DNA of 64,000 nt from Populus alba. Its lineage: Eukaryota > Streptophyta > Magnoliopsida > Malpighiales > Salicaceae. Below the pieces are notes generated by a model that saw only the letters and a program-made list of their open reading frames with translations, had not been told where the DNA came from and did not search any database. Below are positions 50,746 to 62,241 of this stretch, one piece after another. Location of the stretch: positions 4,464,001-4,528,000 of the forward strand of contig NC_133295.1 of the NCBI RefSeq assembly GCF_005239225.2, in the 5' to 3' direction. Position 1 is the first letter of the stretch; each line of letters begins with the position of its first letter. Both the position numbers and the translations under genes were made by a program.

Positions 50746-52000
50746 CTTCTCTCTCTAATCTACAGATGAAACCGTTCTAGGTCAATTGCACTAGTTGATG
50801 TTTTCTAGTCGCTACAACCAACGACATAAATGAATACTTCTAACATTAAGTGTAGAAAAGAATTCCGTGTTTTCTTTGTTTCATCAACTAAGTGGTCTCA
50901 GCATTTCTCTCTCTTTCTTTCTGGATGGAACATTTGATTTTAAGTTTGTTCTCTATGTCTCCTTCTGACTGCATTGCTTTTCTTAAGAGTCAGGAAATCT
51001 GCATATAGAAAAAATTACATCAGCAATACAACTTCCTCTTCATATAGATTTTAATGTCTAATAGCTATGGTGGGATCGTTTCTTAAGCTTTGTGTTAATT
51101 ACTGTTTGATTGTCTGGTATCTATAAAATGCCTATTTAAATTGTCGTCTTGCGTAAAACATTTCTCCTACTTTCTCTGCTTTAGGTGGGAATAAAGGTTT
51201 TGATATAGTTGTATGGGAGGTAGCAGAGTATAAGAAAGGTGAAAAACCATCCATTACTTTTAAATACCACAGCCGTGATGGAGAGGAAGGTATCCCCTCT
51301 CTCTCTCTCTCTCTCTGGTAATATATTTTTGTTTGTTGTGTGTGTGATATTGATATTTTCTTTTTCTCCTGTAACAGGTTACCCTGGGGATCTTTCTGTA
51401 ACTGCAACTTACACACTAACTTCAAGCATGACAATGAGACTTGACATGGAAGCAGTGGCTGAGAATAAGGCCACTCCAGTGAGCTTAGCTCAGCATACTT
51501 ACTGGAACCTAGGTGGCCACAACTCGGGGAACATACTTGACCAATCAGTTCAGATATGGGGATCTCATGTTACTCCTGTAGACCAGAACATAGTCCCAAC
51601 AGGTGAAATCATGCCAGTTAAGGGCACTCCTTTTGACTTCACCACCGAAAAGAAGGTTGGTGCTTCAATTCACGAGGTTGGTTTAGGGTATGATCATAAC
51701 TATGTGCTCGACTGCGGGGAAGAAAAGGAAGGTTTGAAGCATGCTGCAAAAGTCAAGGATCCATCTAGTTCAAGGGTCCTTGATTTGTGGACTAACACTC
51801 CCGGGATGCAGTTTTACACAGCAAACTATGTGAATGGAATTGTTGGCAAAGGAGGTGCTGTTTATGGAAAGCACTCAGGACTATGCTTGGAGACACAGGG
51901 ATTTCCTAACGCCGTCAACCAACCAAACTTCCCGTCGGTGGTGATTCAACCCGGCGAGAAGTATGAGCACACCATGTTGTTCAAGTTTTCAATCGAGTGA
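49538..52000 (+). CDS. Galactose mutarotase (aldose 1-epimerase)
   Basis: It interconverts the alpha and beta anomers of aldoses such as galactose and glucose; the plant forms are mostly cytosolic. Five exons, 49538-49646, 49744-49793, 50186-50312, 51185-51289 and 51378-52000, have GT-AG introns and join in frame into 337 residues, the normal length. The start is [20 protein letters not shown]. Conserved sites: [17 protein letters not shown] with the first catalytic His, [11 protein letters not shown] with the second His, YDHNYVLD, and [18 protein letters not shown] with the catalytic Glu. No signal peptide is seen. I see no defect. Exons 1-3 and the promoter also exist as an inverted, truncated copy at 61016-62241. 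A (CT)n run sits in intron 4 at about 51298-51316. A poly(A)-like aataaaa lies near 52115. Confidence 0.95.
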
Positions 52001-52189
52001 GAAACAATAGCCCGTTGAACGGTAGAAGTCAGAATAAGTAATTAATTACGTTTTACAGACTACAAACGAGTGTGAAACCTGGTGTTTTTCCCATCTAATA
52101 TATCACCCCAGATAATAAAATGATGAGATTCAAGTCTTCATTTATTTTTTAAACAGGCCTATCAATCATCAATCGCACTTGCGCACAGG

Positions 52190-53065
52190 CCTTTTATTTT
52201 GGCCTCATCAACGGGAAAATAGATTTACAGGGAAAATCCCGAACGAGCTTGGCTCACTGCGTCAGGTCTGTGAACCTGTTCTTGCCAAAAGCTATTTGAT
52301 AGGTTCAATTCCGCCTTTATTCGGGAACCTCTACTGTCTTAGACTTCTAAGTCTATATAGAAACAACTTCGAAAAAATCATCCCTAATGAACGACAACTT
52401 CGACATCTCTCCAAACAAATGATTCTACAGTTGTCTGTCAACAATCTGTCCGGTATGGTTCCTCGACAACACTATAAAATCTCATCGAATATTTTTTTTT
52501 GTACTCAGTGAATTGATTGGTATCCTCTCACTTGATTTGGGCTTCACCCCTCCCAAAAAGCAATACTATATCCTCAGCAAATGCCTTCGGACTTGTTCAA
52601 CTTGATATAGGAGCCCATGTTTTGAGAGGACCTGTGCAAAAGAATTCTAAGAGAACTACAAAATCTTCAAGATATTGGAAATTCAAGAAGCTTGAAAGCC
52701 TTGCTTAGCACAGAAACTTTCGCACGGGGAGTATACGTGATTCTTTTTGAGAAATTTCCAATTTAAGAGTTCTTCTATACGGAAATGAAGAAAGTCTGTA
52801 GGAGGTTTTCGCACAGAAACTTTTGGAAGCACGAGTCAGTTACAAGATCTCACCTTTGCTGCAGATTTTCTTGGGGGAACCATTCCTATTTCATTGGCTA
52901 ATTGCACTAAGCTAGAAGTGTTGAAGCTTTCAAATAATCACATTGGTGGTGTTATAACCGAAAAGATTGTCGGTTTTCCTTTTCTAACTATGTTTTCTTT
53001 AGCTCCAAACTATGTCATTGGATTATCCAATGTGGTGATCAGATTAACTTTCTTTGAAACGAAAA
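52190..53065 (+). pseudogene. Remnant of an LRR receptor-like protein/kinase gene
   Basis: Broken pieces of leucine-rich repeats lie in several frames: ENRFTGKIPNELGSL, IGSIPPLFGNL, LRLLSLYRNNF, LSVNNLSGMVP, then GGTIPISLANCTKLEVLKLS and NNHIGGV. They follow the LxxLxLxxNxLxGxIP pattern of plant LRR receptor kinases. Stops and shifts separate them, and there is no signal peptide, transmembrane segment or kinase domain. It begins within 200 bases of the mutarotase stop codon. Confidence 0.8.
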
Positions 53066-53464
53066 AATATATTTAAGTGTTGATAATATATTTTTTAATA
53101 GAAAATATCATGTAGAGGTTAACTTTGTGTGATATAAGTTTAAAAATAATCTAGATGATTATTAAAAATATAATTTAATTAAAATAAATTTAAAATGATT
53201 TTTTTATATATAATTTGTGAGGAGAGAAACAATGAATTCTACTCATTAATTGATTTATATTAATAATTTAATAGGATCATTGCAGGCCCAATGTGATAAT
53301 TCCTAATAAATCCTGGTCATCAATTACAAAAAAACAACCACTACTTAGTCTTCATTAATATTTGCATTAATACAGCTTCGTTTACCAATAACAAAGTTTC
53401 TTATTCTTCTATTTCAGGACCATTAACCTCGACAACAATAATATTATGTTTAATTAATTTCTGT

Positions 53465-53690
53465 TTGTTTTTTTATTTCAAAAATATTTTTTAAAAATTT
53501 AATTTTTTTTTTATTTTTTTCTTTACTTCAAATTAATAATTTTTTTTTATGTTTTTAGATTATTTTGATATACTAATGTCAAAAACGATTTTTAAAAAAT
53601 AAAAAAAATATATTATTTTGATATATTTTCGAGTAAAAAATATTTTGAAAAAATAATTACAATTACACTCCTAAATATGCCCTAAAAAAA
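53465..53690. repeat. MITE-like AT-rich repeat
   Basis: It contains ttcaaattaataatttttt, agattattttgatatactaa, ttttgatatattttcgagta and an end block ataattacaattacactcc, the block order seen at 16485 and 26530. Confidence 0.42.
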
Positions 53691-54889
53691 ACTCCTGTTT
53701 CACATAAGCAATAAAAAACTTTAATAGCTCTGGATATTTCATGTAATGTTTTGCATAAATTTCTAACTATTTTGTTCAAAATTGGTGGTTGTAGATATGT
53801 TTATATGCTAATTACGAGATTTTTCTAATCTAACAATTTGCTTCCTTTTTCTTGGAATGTAAAAAGGTCTTAAGAAGAAATGTTGAAAGTTTTGAGAAGT
53901 TAGGGTAGTTGCAAAGTATACAAAAGAACTATGTAAGAACACCATGCAAAAATGTTATGCAGATTCGAATTGATTCCTATTTTTTGTTGATAATTATGAG
54001 TAATTATCTCCAAGTTGGTTCTCTAATATTCAAGCTCTTATTTTATCTCTACCACTAGCTGTAGAGATATACTAGAAGTACTAGAATTCCTGTAAACATG
54101 TGATTGTATCTTAATAGCTATAGATTTTCATATAGTTAGTCAATCAGTCCTAAACTATAGGATCTAAAAAGGGCTTTGTAAAATGGCTATTTATGTCGTG
54201 CTAGTAACAAAGAAAAACAACAAATTCTTCTTTTCATAAACTTTGCATTTTTCACCTTTTTGAAGTGAGAAAGCAGGGTTGGCAACCAATTCAATGATCG
54301 AATCCTTTCCCATGGATCCAAATAAAATACACAACCCCCCTCCAAAAAAGCCCAAAAAACCCCACGAGCTTGGGCACGCTCCTTAAACCCAACACTCACC
54401 AAATTTTTTTTTTGGATCTTATATGAGTTCCTTGGTATTTTATATTGATTTAATATATATTATTTTAAGTAAAATATAACCCAAAATATCACAAAAATAA
54501 AATTATATTTTAGCTCCTCATTTCCACAAAAGAATAAGATTTATGGGCAATAAATACACCATGAATCCTTTAAGTCAAAGGTTCATAATTTCTTCATTCT
54601 TAACATTTTCAGCATGCATATTTTAGAGTATATCTCTCTAAATTAACATAGAGGCGGATTTGATGACTTGAGGGAGGAGAAAATCAAGCCCAAAATCGAC
54701 CAAAACCAGCCTCTTTGCCCTATTTCTGCAGTTTTTTCTCTTCATCTCTCTCCTCACCGTTCCAGTCACCAATCGGAGCCATCACCAACTTCTGTACCAC
54801 TAGCTCCACCACAGGAAGCCACCATAATCGCCAATCGACCAGCAAGAGCCACCGTTGGTTTCTCTCTCCTCTCTGCAGCCCCTCCCATT

Positions 54890-55030
54890 TTCTTCTTCTT
54901 CTTTTGCTTCCACTGCCACCGGCCACCATCTCTGCCACAGGCTCAACCACCATCCTCACGTCAGCCCCTCACCGTCTCCATTACCAGTGGTCACCTTAAC
55001 TCTTCACCAGCGGTAAAAAATACATTGTCG
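54890..55030. repeat. Dispersed repeat shared with 58480-58610
   Basis: The core blocks gtctccattaccagtggtca and cttaactcttcaccag match gtctccactaccagcggtca and ctgaactcctcaccag at about 58548-58585. Both copies are CT-rich. The parent element is not identified. Confidence 0.55.
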
Positions 55031-55639
55031 GTCCCTTTCTCGCCCTCTCCTGTAAATTTTCTTCTTCTTCTTTCTTCCTGCTCTGCCACCTGCAACTAGT
55101 TCCAACCGCCGGTCTCACCACTGCACGACGTCCTCCGTGGTTAGACCACCACCGCGCCCGGTAGCCTTCTCCTCCGCCCATCTCCAACTTCTGCAACCAT
55201 TTGGTTGCATACAGAATGTGAACAATAACATAAAACATTCTGCAACATAACTCTTTGTAATGTATTAATATAATAATATATTATATGTTATTATTATTTT
55301 TAAAAAAAAATAAAAAACAAAAAAAATTCAAAAATCCTTTGAAAAAATTTGTGATTTTCTCAAATATTTTTCTACCCATTTTGCATAATATCGGGTTGTA
55401 TAATTACATTGTAAAATACAAATCCGGTATTAAAATACCTGATTTTCCCCAAAATATTTCAAAAAAAAAATTCAAAACATTTTAAAAAAAAAAATTCTCA
55501 AAAACTTTTCAATCAGTTTCCCTTTTCAAAAAAAAAAAAATATTTTTATACATTCAGCCAAATCCTAAAAATTTTCCAAGCATATTTTCATTAAAAGATT
55601 GCATCTTTCTCATGTTTTGAAAAAAAAAAAAAAAATGGA

Positions 55640-56110
55640 TACCATAACTAGTTTATGATCATCCATTAGGGTTTGCCCAAAATATCAAAAACCTTTTTCC
55701 AACTTTTTTTTTCTAGGGTCCAAATATAGACTTTAATATATGTGGGGTGTAAAATTATACAATAAAGTTTACCCTCAGGTATTAAAGATGCAAGGTGTAA
55801 AAATACAATGCTAAACTTCATACTTTAGAACAGTTAGGATTTAACCCAATAAAATAGAAACTCTCTCATGAAGAGAAATCTGCCTTGAATCTTAGAAAAG
55901 ACCAACGAATAGAAACCTGACTTATAAAAAAGAACAATCAAATAACAATGTAGCTTACCTTTGGTAGGGTACACTGGGGGTGATGCGTTTTCTCTTTGCA
56001 CAACCAATCCCTTACTCAGACTCTTGTAGATCATAGGTTCCTAATGACCATAATACTAGGTGGCAACTCCTAAACATTAATTATAATTTTATGATTAGAT
56101 ACAAAACCCT
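55640..56110. mobile_element. Possible LTR-retrotransposon remnant
   Basis: The stretch has moderate complexity and features such as aggtggcaactcc near 56070, similar to the sequence just inside the LTR of some Gypsy (Tat/Ogre) elements. No polymerase domains are visible. The identification rests on a short motif and is weak. Confidence 0.3.
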
Positions 56111-56299
56111 TTCCAACACATAACACCTCATATAGGAGGCACGACAATGAGCCTCCATCGTCGCCAGACGTCGTTGCGTTGCGCTTGCGCACCCCACGAC
56201 ATATACAACCTCAATCTATGTAGAAAATAATCTCTTTCCAATAAAAAAATGTGAAGCTTTTGTTATTGGTAAGCATATCTCTCATTTAATAGATATAAG

Positions 56300-56425
56300 T
56301 AATATAAAGGATTCAAAATGAACCATCCATCACAAGCTTTAAGCCTTTTGAATAGAAGTGAAACTCAATTTAGTTTTAATTCAATCAAATATAGCCGTAT
56401 GGCTTAATTCTTTCCATTTCTCTAT
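56300..56425. repeat. Direct repeat, copy 1 (copy 2 at 57508-57635)
   Basis: The two copies share caagctttaagccttttgaa-like and aattcaatcaaatatagccg-like blocks in the same order, about 1.2 kb apart. A third partial copy is at about 57705-57775. Confidence 0.7.
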
Positions 56426-56657
56426 TGAATTTTACATATATTCATAGAGAAAATAACTATGCAAAATACTATTTGGCCAAGCATATAGTTCATAGAGAAA
56501 CTAGTTGGTTGCATGGTTATTATCATCCTTCATATAATTATATTTTGCTTGATTTGTGTGATTTTAGAAAGTTAATAAAAAGATTAGTTAAATTTGCAAG
56601 GTTCATGTTTAGATAGTTAGTTTTCTGGCTTTATCTTTGTTACTTTACTTCTCATAT

Positions 56658-56874
56658 TTAGAGGGTGTTTGAGAGTGTGGCAGCAGTTGTTTTTTAAAGT
56701 GTTTTTTTACTTGGAAAAGCATCAAAATATTTTTTTTTTATTTTTTAAAATTTATTTTTAACATCGGTACATCAAAAATATTTAAAAACACTAGAAAAGT
56801 TAATTTGAAGCAAAAAAAATTTAAATTTTGACAAAAAAAAAAAAAGTTGAAACTCACTTTCAAACACCCTCTTA
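56658..56874. mobile_element. Tourist-like (PIF/Harbinger) MITE with TTA target duplication
   Basis: The element runs 56661-56871 (211 bases). The terminal inverted repeats are GAGGGTGTTTGAGAGTG and, at the other end, the complement of GAGGGTGTTTGAAAGTG. TTA flanks both sides (56658-56660 and 56872-56874). A 3-bp TTA duplication with a GGGTGTTTG-type end is the hallmark of PIF/Harbinger MITEs. The interior has the AT-rich blocks found in the degraded copies elsewhere in the window, so this copy defines the family. Confidence 0.85.
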
Positions 56875-59800
56875 ACCATTGTCTTAATGGCTCTAAATCA
56901 ATTGTTTAATAAAAATCTCGTCTTTCATATATACAAAAGAAAAGGAAGAAGAAGAGATACATGTATATAAATGGTAAAAGAGAAGATTATTTCTTCATAA
57001 TTTCAAATTAAGTAACTGAAAAAGAGACTTAGCTAATATGAAAAAAAGACTTAGCTAATATGAATAAGAAACGCACCTAAATTTAATTGAGGAAGTAATG
57101 GATGTCTTTGAGTGTTATGATTAATAAAAAGATGTTCATTTCAACTTAAGCATATTTCATGATAATATAAGAGCATCAAAATCTCAAAAATATTAAACCT
57201 TATTCAATCAGCGACCAATATTGCATATACCGTAAGTAAAATCAAATCATATCTTCATCACTTTCAACAATAGCTTCCATGGTTGCATGTAGTGACTTAT
57301 GAAGGTATCCTTTTGCTATATTGATGCATTATACTTTTTATCTAATATGCAACCACCCTTATATTAATATTCATAACTTTCAACTCTACTATTGGATCAA
57401 ACTATTTTTTTTATATAGAATATTTAAGTAATCTTTTTCATATAGGGTATAAATTTCATAACAATCTTACATTGGTAAGGACTTGTACAACACTAAAATT
57501 AGCAATATAAAGAATTCAGAATGGACCATTCATCACGAGCTTTAAGCCTTTTAAATAGAACTCAAACCCAACTAGTTATAGTTCAATCAAATATGGTCGT
57601 ATGGTTTAATTCTATCCAATTCTCTATTACCTAGATAGCCATCTAGTGAAACTTTAATTATTATTTTTGAATGAAACTAAACTTGACTATTAAATTCATT
57701 TTTTTTAGTTATAATTCAATCAAGAATGGTTTTATGGCTTAATTCGCTCCATCTCTATTTACTAGATATCTTGGTAGGGCTTGATGAGAACCTGCTTGGT
57801 ATTTTTCATTTAGTAAACACTTGCATCCCAAATAAAATAAATAAATTACAAAGAAATTTAAACTTTTTTGCTAAACGGGTCATCTGACTCTTTGGATGAT
57901 TATGATTTTTCAGGTTGCTAGATTTTCTTGGATGATTTAAGGTCTTTTATAAATACATGCTATGCAACCTTTTTTTTTTGACATAATGAAAAATAAAAGC
58001 TCTTATCTCCTATGGATGTAGATATATTGCCGAACCACATTAAATCTTGTGTTCTTTCTAATTTTTTTTTATTGCAATATTCATCAATAATTGCTGAAGG
58101 TTTTTCACAATGTTTTTCTTAAGAAAATAAGCACAATTTATGGTTTATTATATAACCTTAAGATAACGTTGAATATTGTCCTAGGACAGAAGAAATAAAG
58201 ACAATAAAAAAATATTTGGTTGAATAGACAAATACAAAAATATAAAAATAAATTTATTATTGAGATTCGAGCTTTGCCCTAGATTAACTCATAAGTTGAG
58301 TTTTAAAATTATAATAATTGTTATTTTTATCTTTATATGTCTTTTCTGAATAATTTTGAAATTGAGAGTTTTTTAAAATAATTTTTTAAAAATAAAAAAT
58401 AAAAAATATTATTTCTAAAAACATTCTTCCTCTACCTCTTGGTTTGAAAGAATAGAAATTCACTCTGTAATTTTTCGCTCTTTCCTCCTCCTTTCTCTCC
58501 ACTATGCCTTTAGCCACCGCCATTCCTACCACCATCGTTTCATCATCGTCTCCACTACCAGCGGTCACCTGAACTCCTCACCAGCCGGCCACCAAGCTCC
58601 ATCAGCCGAATCCAGTGTTTTGGGTGTTTGGCATATTGAGATTTGTTAATTTAATTGGGTTTTAATTCGTTGGAGATTTGATTAAGAAGAGAGTAGGATT
58701 TGATGTTGTTTTCTACGGAACTCATGGGAGTCCCACTTGATAAATCTTGCTATGTTTGAAGTGTTGATTTTGCTGAAGTAATTTTCAATTTTGATGAAAC
58801 TTGCAAGTTTTCGAATGTCAGTGTTCTTTTATCGGCTGGGAATGCTGAATTGATTTTGTTCGTTGGTATGCATTTTGAATGTGTTTCTCTTACTGTTTTA
58901 TTAGGTTTCTGGTGTTATTAGGGTGGAATATCCTTGCTGTTTCTCAGATTTATTAGCTTAGGTAATTAATGGAAGTTAAGTGTCTCTAGTTTTCTTCTAA
59001 ATACCAACTATTGCCCAAGCTAGGTCCAGTGGATGGACCTGTTTAATTGCTTTGATGCATTACATTAGTTAGTCCAATAGCTGTCCTTAGGTTGATTTGC
59101 AATCTATGGTTCAGTTGTCATTCAACTTTACATGTTCAAAGGAGGTTCTGTGTTCTTTTGTATAATGTTTACATGTCTTATTTTCAGCTTGATTATCTTT
59201 TCTAGAATCGTAGTCTTCTTTTCATTTGATTTTTGAACAAAATTTATTGTCCGAGGGTATATTTTCTGCTTCTGACCATAGCTTGTGGTCTAGTTTCTAA
59301 ATGCAATCTGCCTTATCATGGAGTCTTGAAGACAGTTCAAGTCTTCCATAGCTTGTATTTTCATGACCATGAATTTAATTTTCTAATTGTAATTTGGCGA
59401 TTGCTTATGGTGCTTGGTTTTTTACCTGTTAATAAACGTGTTGCCAATCTCCAAATTCAGTGGGTTATTTCATCTAATTATGTACTCTTAGATGGCATAA
59501 GCCATCTGACCTTGCTATTATAATCTCTTGTTTTTCCCTTGTACTGATAAAATGGTGTCTTCTAATCAGTTTATAGTAAAAAGGGCGAAACTACGAGTTG
59601 CCTATTATACATTATTATTATTTATTATTATTATTATATACATCTAAATGATACGGAGAAATCATTATTTTTTCACGTTCAAATGCACTGTGAATTACAA
59701 TAGTAATTCACGATACATTTTTTTTCTTTTTTTTTTTTTCGCATTTTTTCATTTGTTTTTTCCAACTTTCCCTTTTTTTCTTTTTTCTTTTTTTGTTTTT

Positions 59801-59890
59801 TTATCCAAAATTACTTCTTTTTTAACTTTTCTTTGTTTTTTTTTTTTGCATTTATTTTTTTTTCAAAATTATTTTTGTATTTTACTTATT
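56875..59890. other. Intergenic region without recognised gene
   Basis: It is AT-rich, with the second copy of a direct repeat at 57508-57635 and a CT-rich patch at 58480-58610 related to 54890-55030. From 58640 to 59520 the composition is closer to transcribed plant DNA, with a 96-codon frame at 59233-59523 of no known family. Confidence 0.4.
57508..57635. repeat. Direct repeat, copy 2 (copy 1 at 56300-56425)
   Basis: Same block order as copy 1: gaccattcatcacgagcttt, aagccttttaaatagaactc, caatcaaatatggtcgtatg and a final ttctctatta. Confidence 0.7.
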
Positions 59891-59892
59891 AA

Positions 59893-60515
59893 ATATTGAG
59901 CTGGTTAAAAATTTTACTTTGTAATTTTTTTCTTTAAAATATTGTGGATTGCTACGGTGTTTTCCTACATAGTTTTTCTATTTTATTTTTTATTTTTTAA
60001 AATTATATTTGACAATTTTATTTCTTTTTAATATTGAACTGATTGAGAATTTAGTTTTGCAAATTTTTTCTTTAAAACATTGCTAATTGCTACAGTGTTT
60101 CTCCGCATGACTTTTTTTTATGATTTTCTTCAAAATTATCTTTTTTATTTTATTTTTTATATTAAGCTGATTAAAAATTACAATTACAACAATATGTGAG
60201 GAAAGCACTGTAACTTTCCTACAAATTACTATGGATTGCTACAATGTTTTTTTCCACATGATTTTTTTTTCTTTTTTGTTATGTTTTTTCTTAAAATTAT
60301 CTTTGTTAATTTTATTTTTTTAATAATAAGTTGGTTAAGAATTACAATTACAAGTAAATACAAGTTTTTCCTCTCAAAACACTATGGATTGATACAATTT
60401 TTTCTCACATGATTTTTTTCCAGTTTTTTTTTTTTTTTGTAATATATTTTTTTAAAAATTATCTTCGTTGATTTTATTTTTTTTAATATTAAATTGATTA
60501 GAATTTAACTTTGTA
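59893..60515. repeat. T-rich tandem repeat, about four units of 125-165 bases
   Basis: Each unit begins like gagctggttaaaaattt or gaactgattgagaattt, continues with an attgtggattgctacggtgt-like block, then cacatgattttttt and a T-rich run ending in aaaattatctttgttaattt. Units vary in length and identity. It lies right beside the end of inverted duplication arm 2. Confidence 0.7.
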
Positions 60516-61015
60516 ATAAAGCTTAATAATACGGGGAAAATACTATAGTGTTGAAGAAAAAGAAGGGGAAGACTAGCCACGGAGACAACCATGACGAAAA
60601 TCCGAACTCACAAATCTTGTGCATCGTGTCTAACAGTGGTTATTAGTTATCCCATTACACCATTCGTCTCATACAGCCAAATATGTTTTCTTTCCACCAA
60701 ATATTGTACAGATATAAGAACTGTGGTGCCGGTATCATATTTTTCCATAAAAACTTATGTCTACTAAAATTCCATTCACATACAAATCCATCAGTGTTTC
60801 TAGCGTAACCTTTACTGATGGATGTTACAAATAAAACTTCCATGAACAAAAATGATTTTGTCATGTTAATAAAATTTTCCAAATCAAATAAGAAAATGGT
60901 ATACAGGGCTAGATAATCTAATCTAATAAAATTACAAATCAAATGACTGATTGGCAGACATGGCTGATCAGAACAGCATCAAAAAGTTCACAATAATTTG
61001 GAATTACAAGCATAC

Positions 61016-62241
61016 CATGAAGACTGTTTGGAGGCCTGTTGACGGGTAAGGTGTAATCTACCCCATTAAGAGTGAACTTCCCATCTTTGATCCTGTTCGC
61101 TACTCGACCCACAATGGCACCAAAATAAGGTGCAACACGATTCTGATCAAGAATAAATTTACCCAGAAAAGGATTCAGGCACCAAATATAAACACAGGAA
61201 AAGAAGAAAACTAGTCCGAAAATTAGTAAAGGTTATTAATGCTATCATTCCCCCAAAATGACAACACGAGCAACAAACTGACACACCAATGACATATATG
61301 GCAAATAAATAAAAAAATCAGATAAGTTTGCAAACAAAAAAAAGCTTTTTGGTGATGAATTGCAAGCAAAGGTGACAGGATCAATAATAATTCCAGAATA
61401 CAAGATTTAGATGATGAACTATCAAAAAAACATACATGGAATGCAGAAAACATCCAGTCAAATCATAAATGAATACAAGAAAGAACCAAACTTTGCATTA
61501 GATCACAACAGATGACAGAAAATCAAGGCACTAGAATTACCAAATATGGCTCAACAGAGTCAAATCCAAGAATTGATGTGAAAGGGGAGATATTCTTCAT
61601 CTATAACCTATTCTCTGAGTTCCAAACAATCAAATTTGATGCGATTGTAATCCTAAGAGATTTGGGTGCTGTAAATTGATGTGAAAGGGGAGATATTCTT
61701 TGAGCAAGAAACTAATTGATTAAATACTTGAACAACTCACACATCACTGTACTAGTTTTACCAGAAACAAGCTGTTGACGAGCTGCATCCAAAAGTCGAA
61801 GAGGAACTCCAGTGATTTGGCTATTTCCAAAAATTTGAAGATTGAATGAAGTATTGCATAATAGATGTAAGCAAATGCTTAAGACCCCATAGATTAATTC
61901 AGATCACTTGAGCATCAATATGAGCTTCATTAATTTGGAAGCTAGTGCAACAGCCATCAGCCAAATTTCAAGGGACTAGAATTACCAAGTATGGCTCAAC
62001 AGAGTCAAATCCAAGAACCACATCAGCCAAATTTCCTACAAAATTCAAGAGCACCCAACAATCAACAACACCTTAAGAAACAACAAAAAGCAAAACAGAT
62101 TGATCGATCAAGCATTCATAAGAATTGGTTACCATTTTTGTCAGGTAAAGACAAGGAGGTAATGGTGCAACCCAGATTGGTGATTTTGACCTGCATGGTC
62201 CCATTGTTGAGTTCAAAGATTTGTGGTTTCTGATCTGCCAT
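61016..62241 (-). pseudogene. Truncated galactose mutarotase copy (exons 1-3 only)
   Basis: Exon 1 (62241-62133, 109 bases), exon 2 (62035-61986, 50 bases) and exon 3 (61142-61016, 127 bases) have the same lengths and splice sites as in the intact gene. Exons 4 and 5, with the second catalytic His and the catalytic Glu, are absent because the duplication stops inside intron 3. A second, partial exon 2 (61572-61541) lies beyond a 396-base insertion. A transcript could encode at most the first 95 or so residues in normal splicing, so it cannot make an active enzyme. Exon sequence is nearly unchanged, so the duplication is recent. Confidence 0.9.
61524..62017. repeat. 49-base direct repeats flanking an insertion copied from 44.3-44.6 kb
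   Basis: Repeats at 61524-61572 and 61969-62017 (caaggcactagaattacc... ccaagaa) differ at two positions. The 396 bases between them match, in reverse complement, 44263-44622. A block of about 26 bases (attgatgtgaaaggggagat...) occurs twice within the insertion. Intact arm 1 has only one copy of the 49-base sequence and no insertion. Confidence 0.88.

Larger units (their letters stand above)
53066..56660. other. Repeat-rich intergenic region
   Basis: It contains a MITE-like copy at 53465-53690, a Pro/Ser-rich, CT-rich patch at 54660-55200 (part of which recurs at 58480-58610), A-rich filler and a stretch at about 55640-56110 that resembles LTR-retrotransposon debris. No gene is supported; the 143-codon Pro-rich frame at 54668-55099 looks like low-complexity repeat sequence. 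Confidence 0.45.

Noticed and set aside
54668..55099. 143-codon Pro/Ser-rich open frame as a cell-wall-type protein
   Set aside because: There is no signal peptide or regular motif, and part of the sequence is a dispersed repeat.
59893..60515. CRISPR-like array of regularly spaced repeats
   Set aside because: Units vary in length and are T-rich without unique spacers, and the window is eukaryotic.
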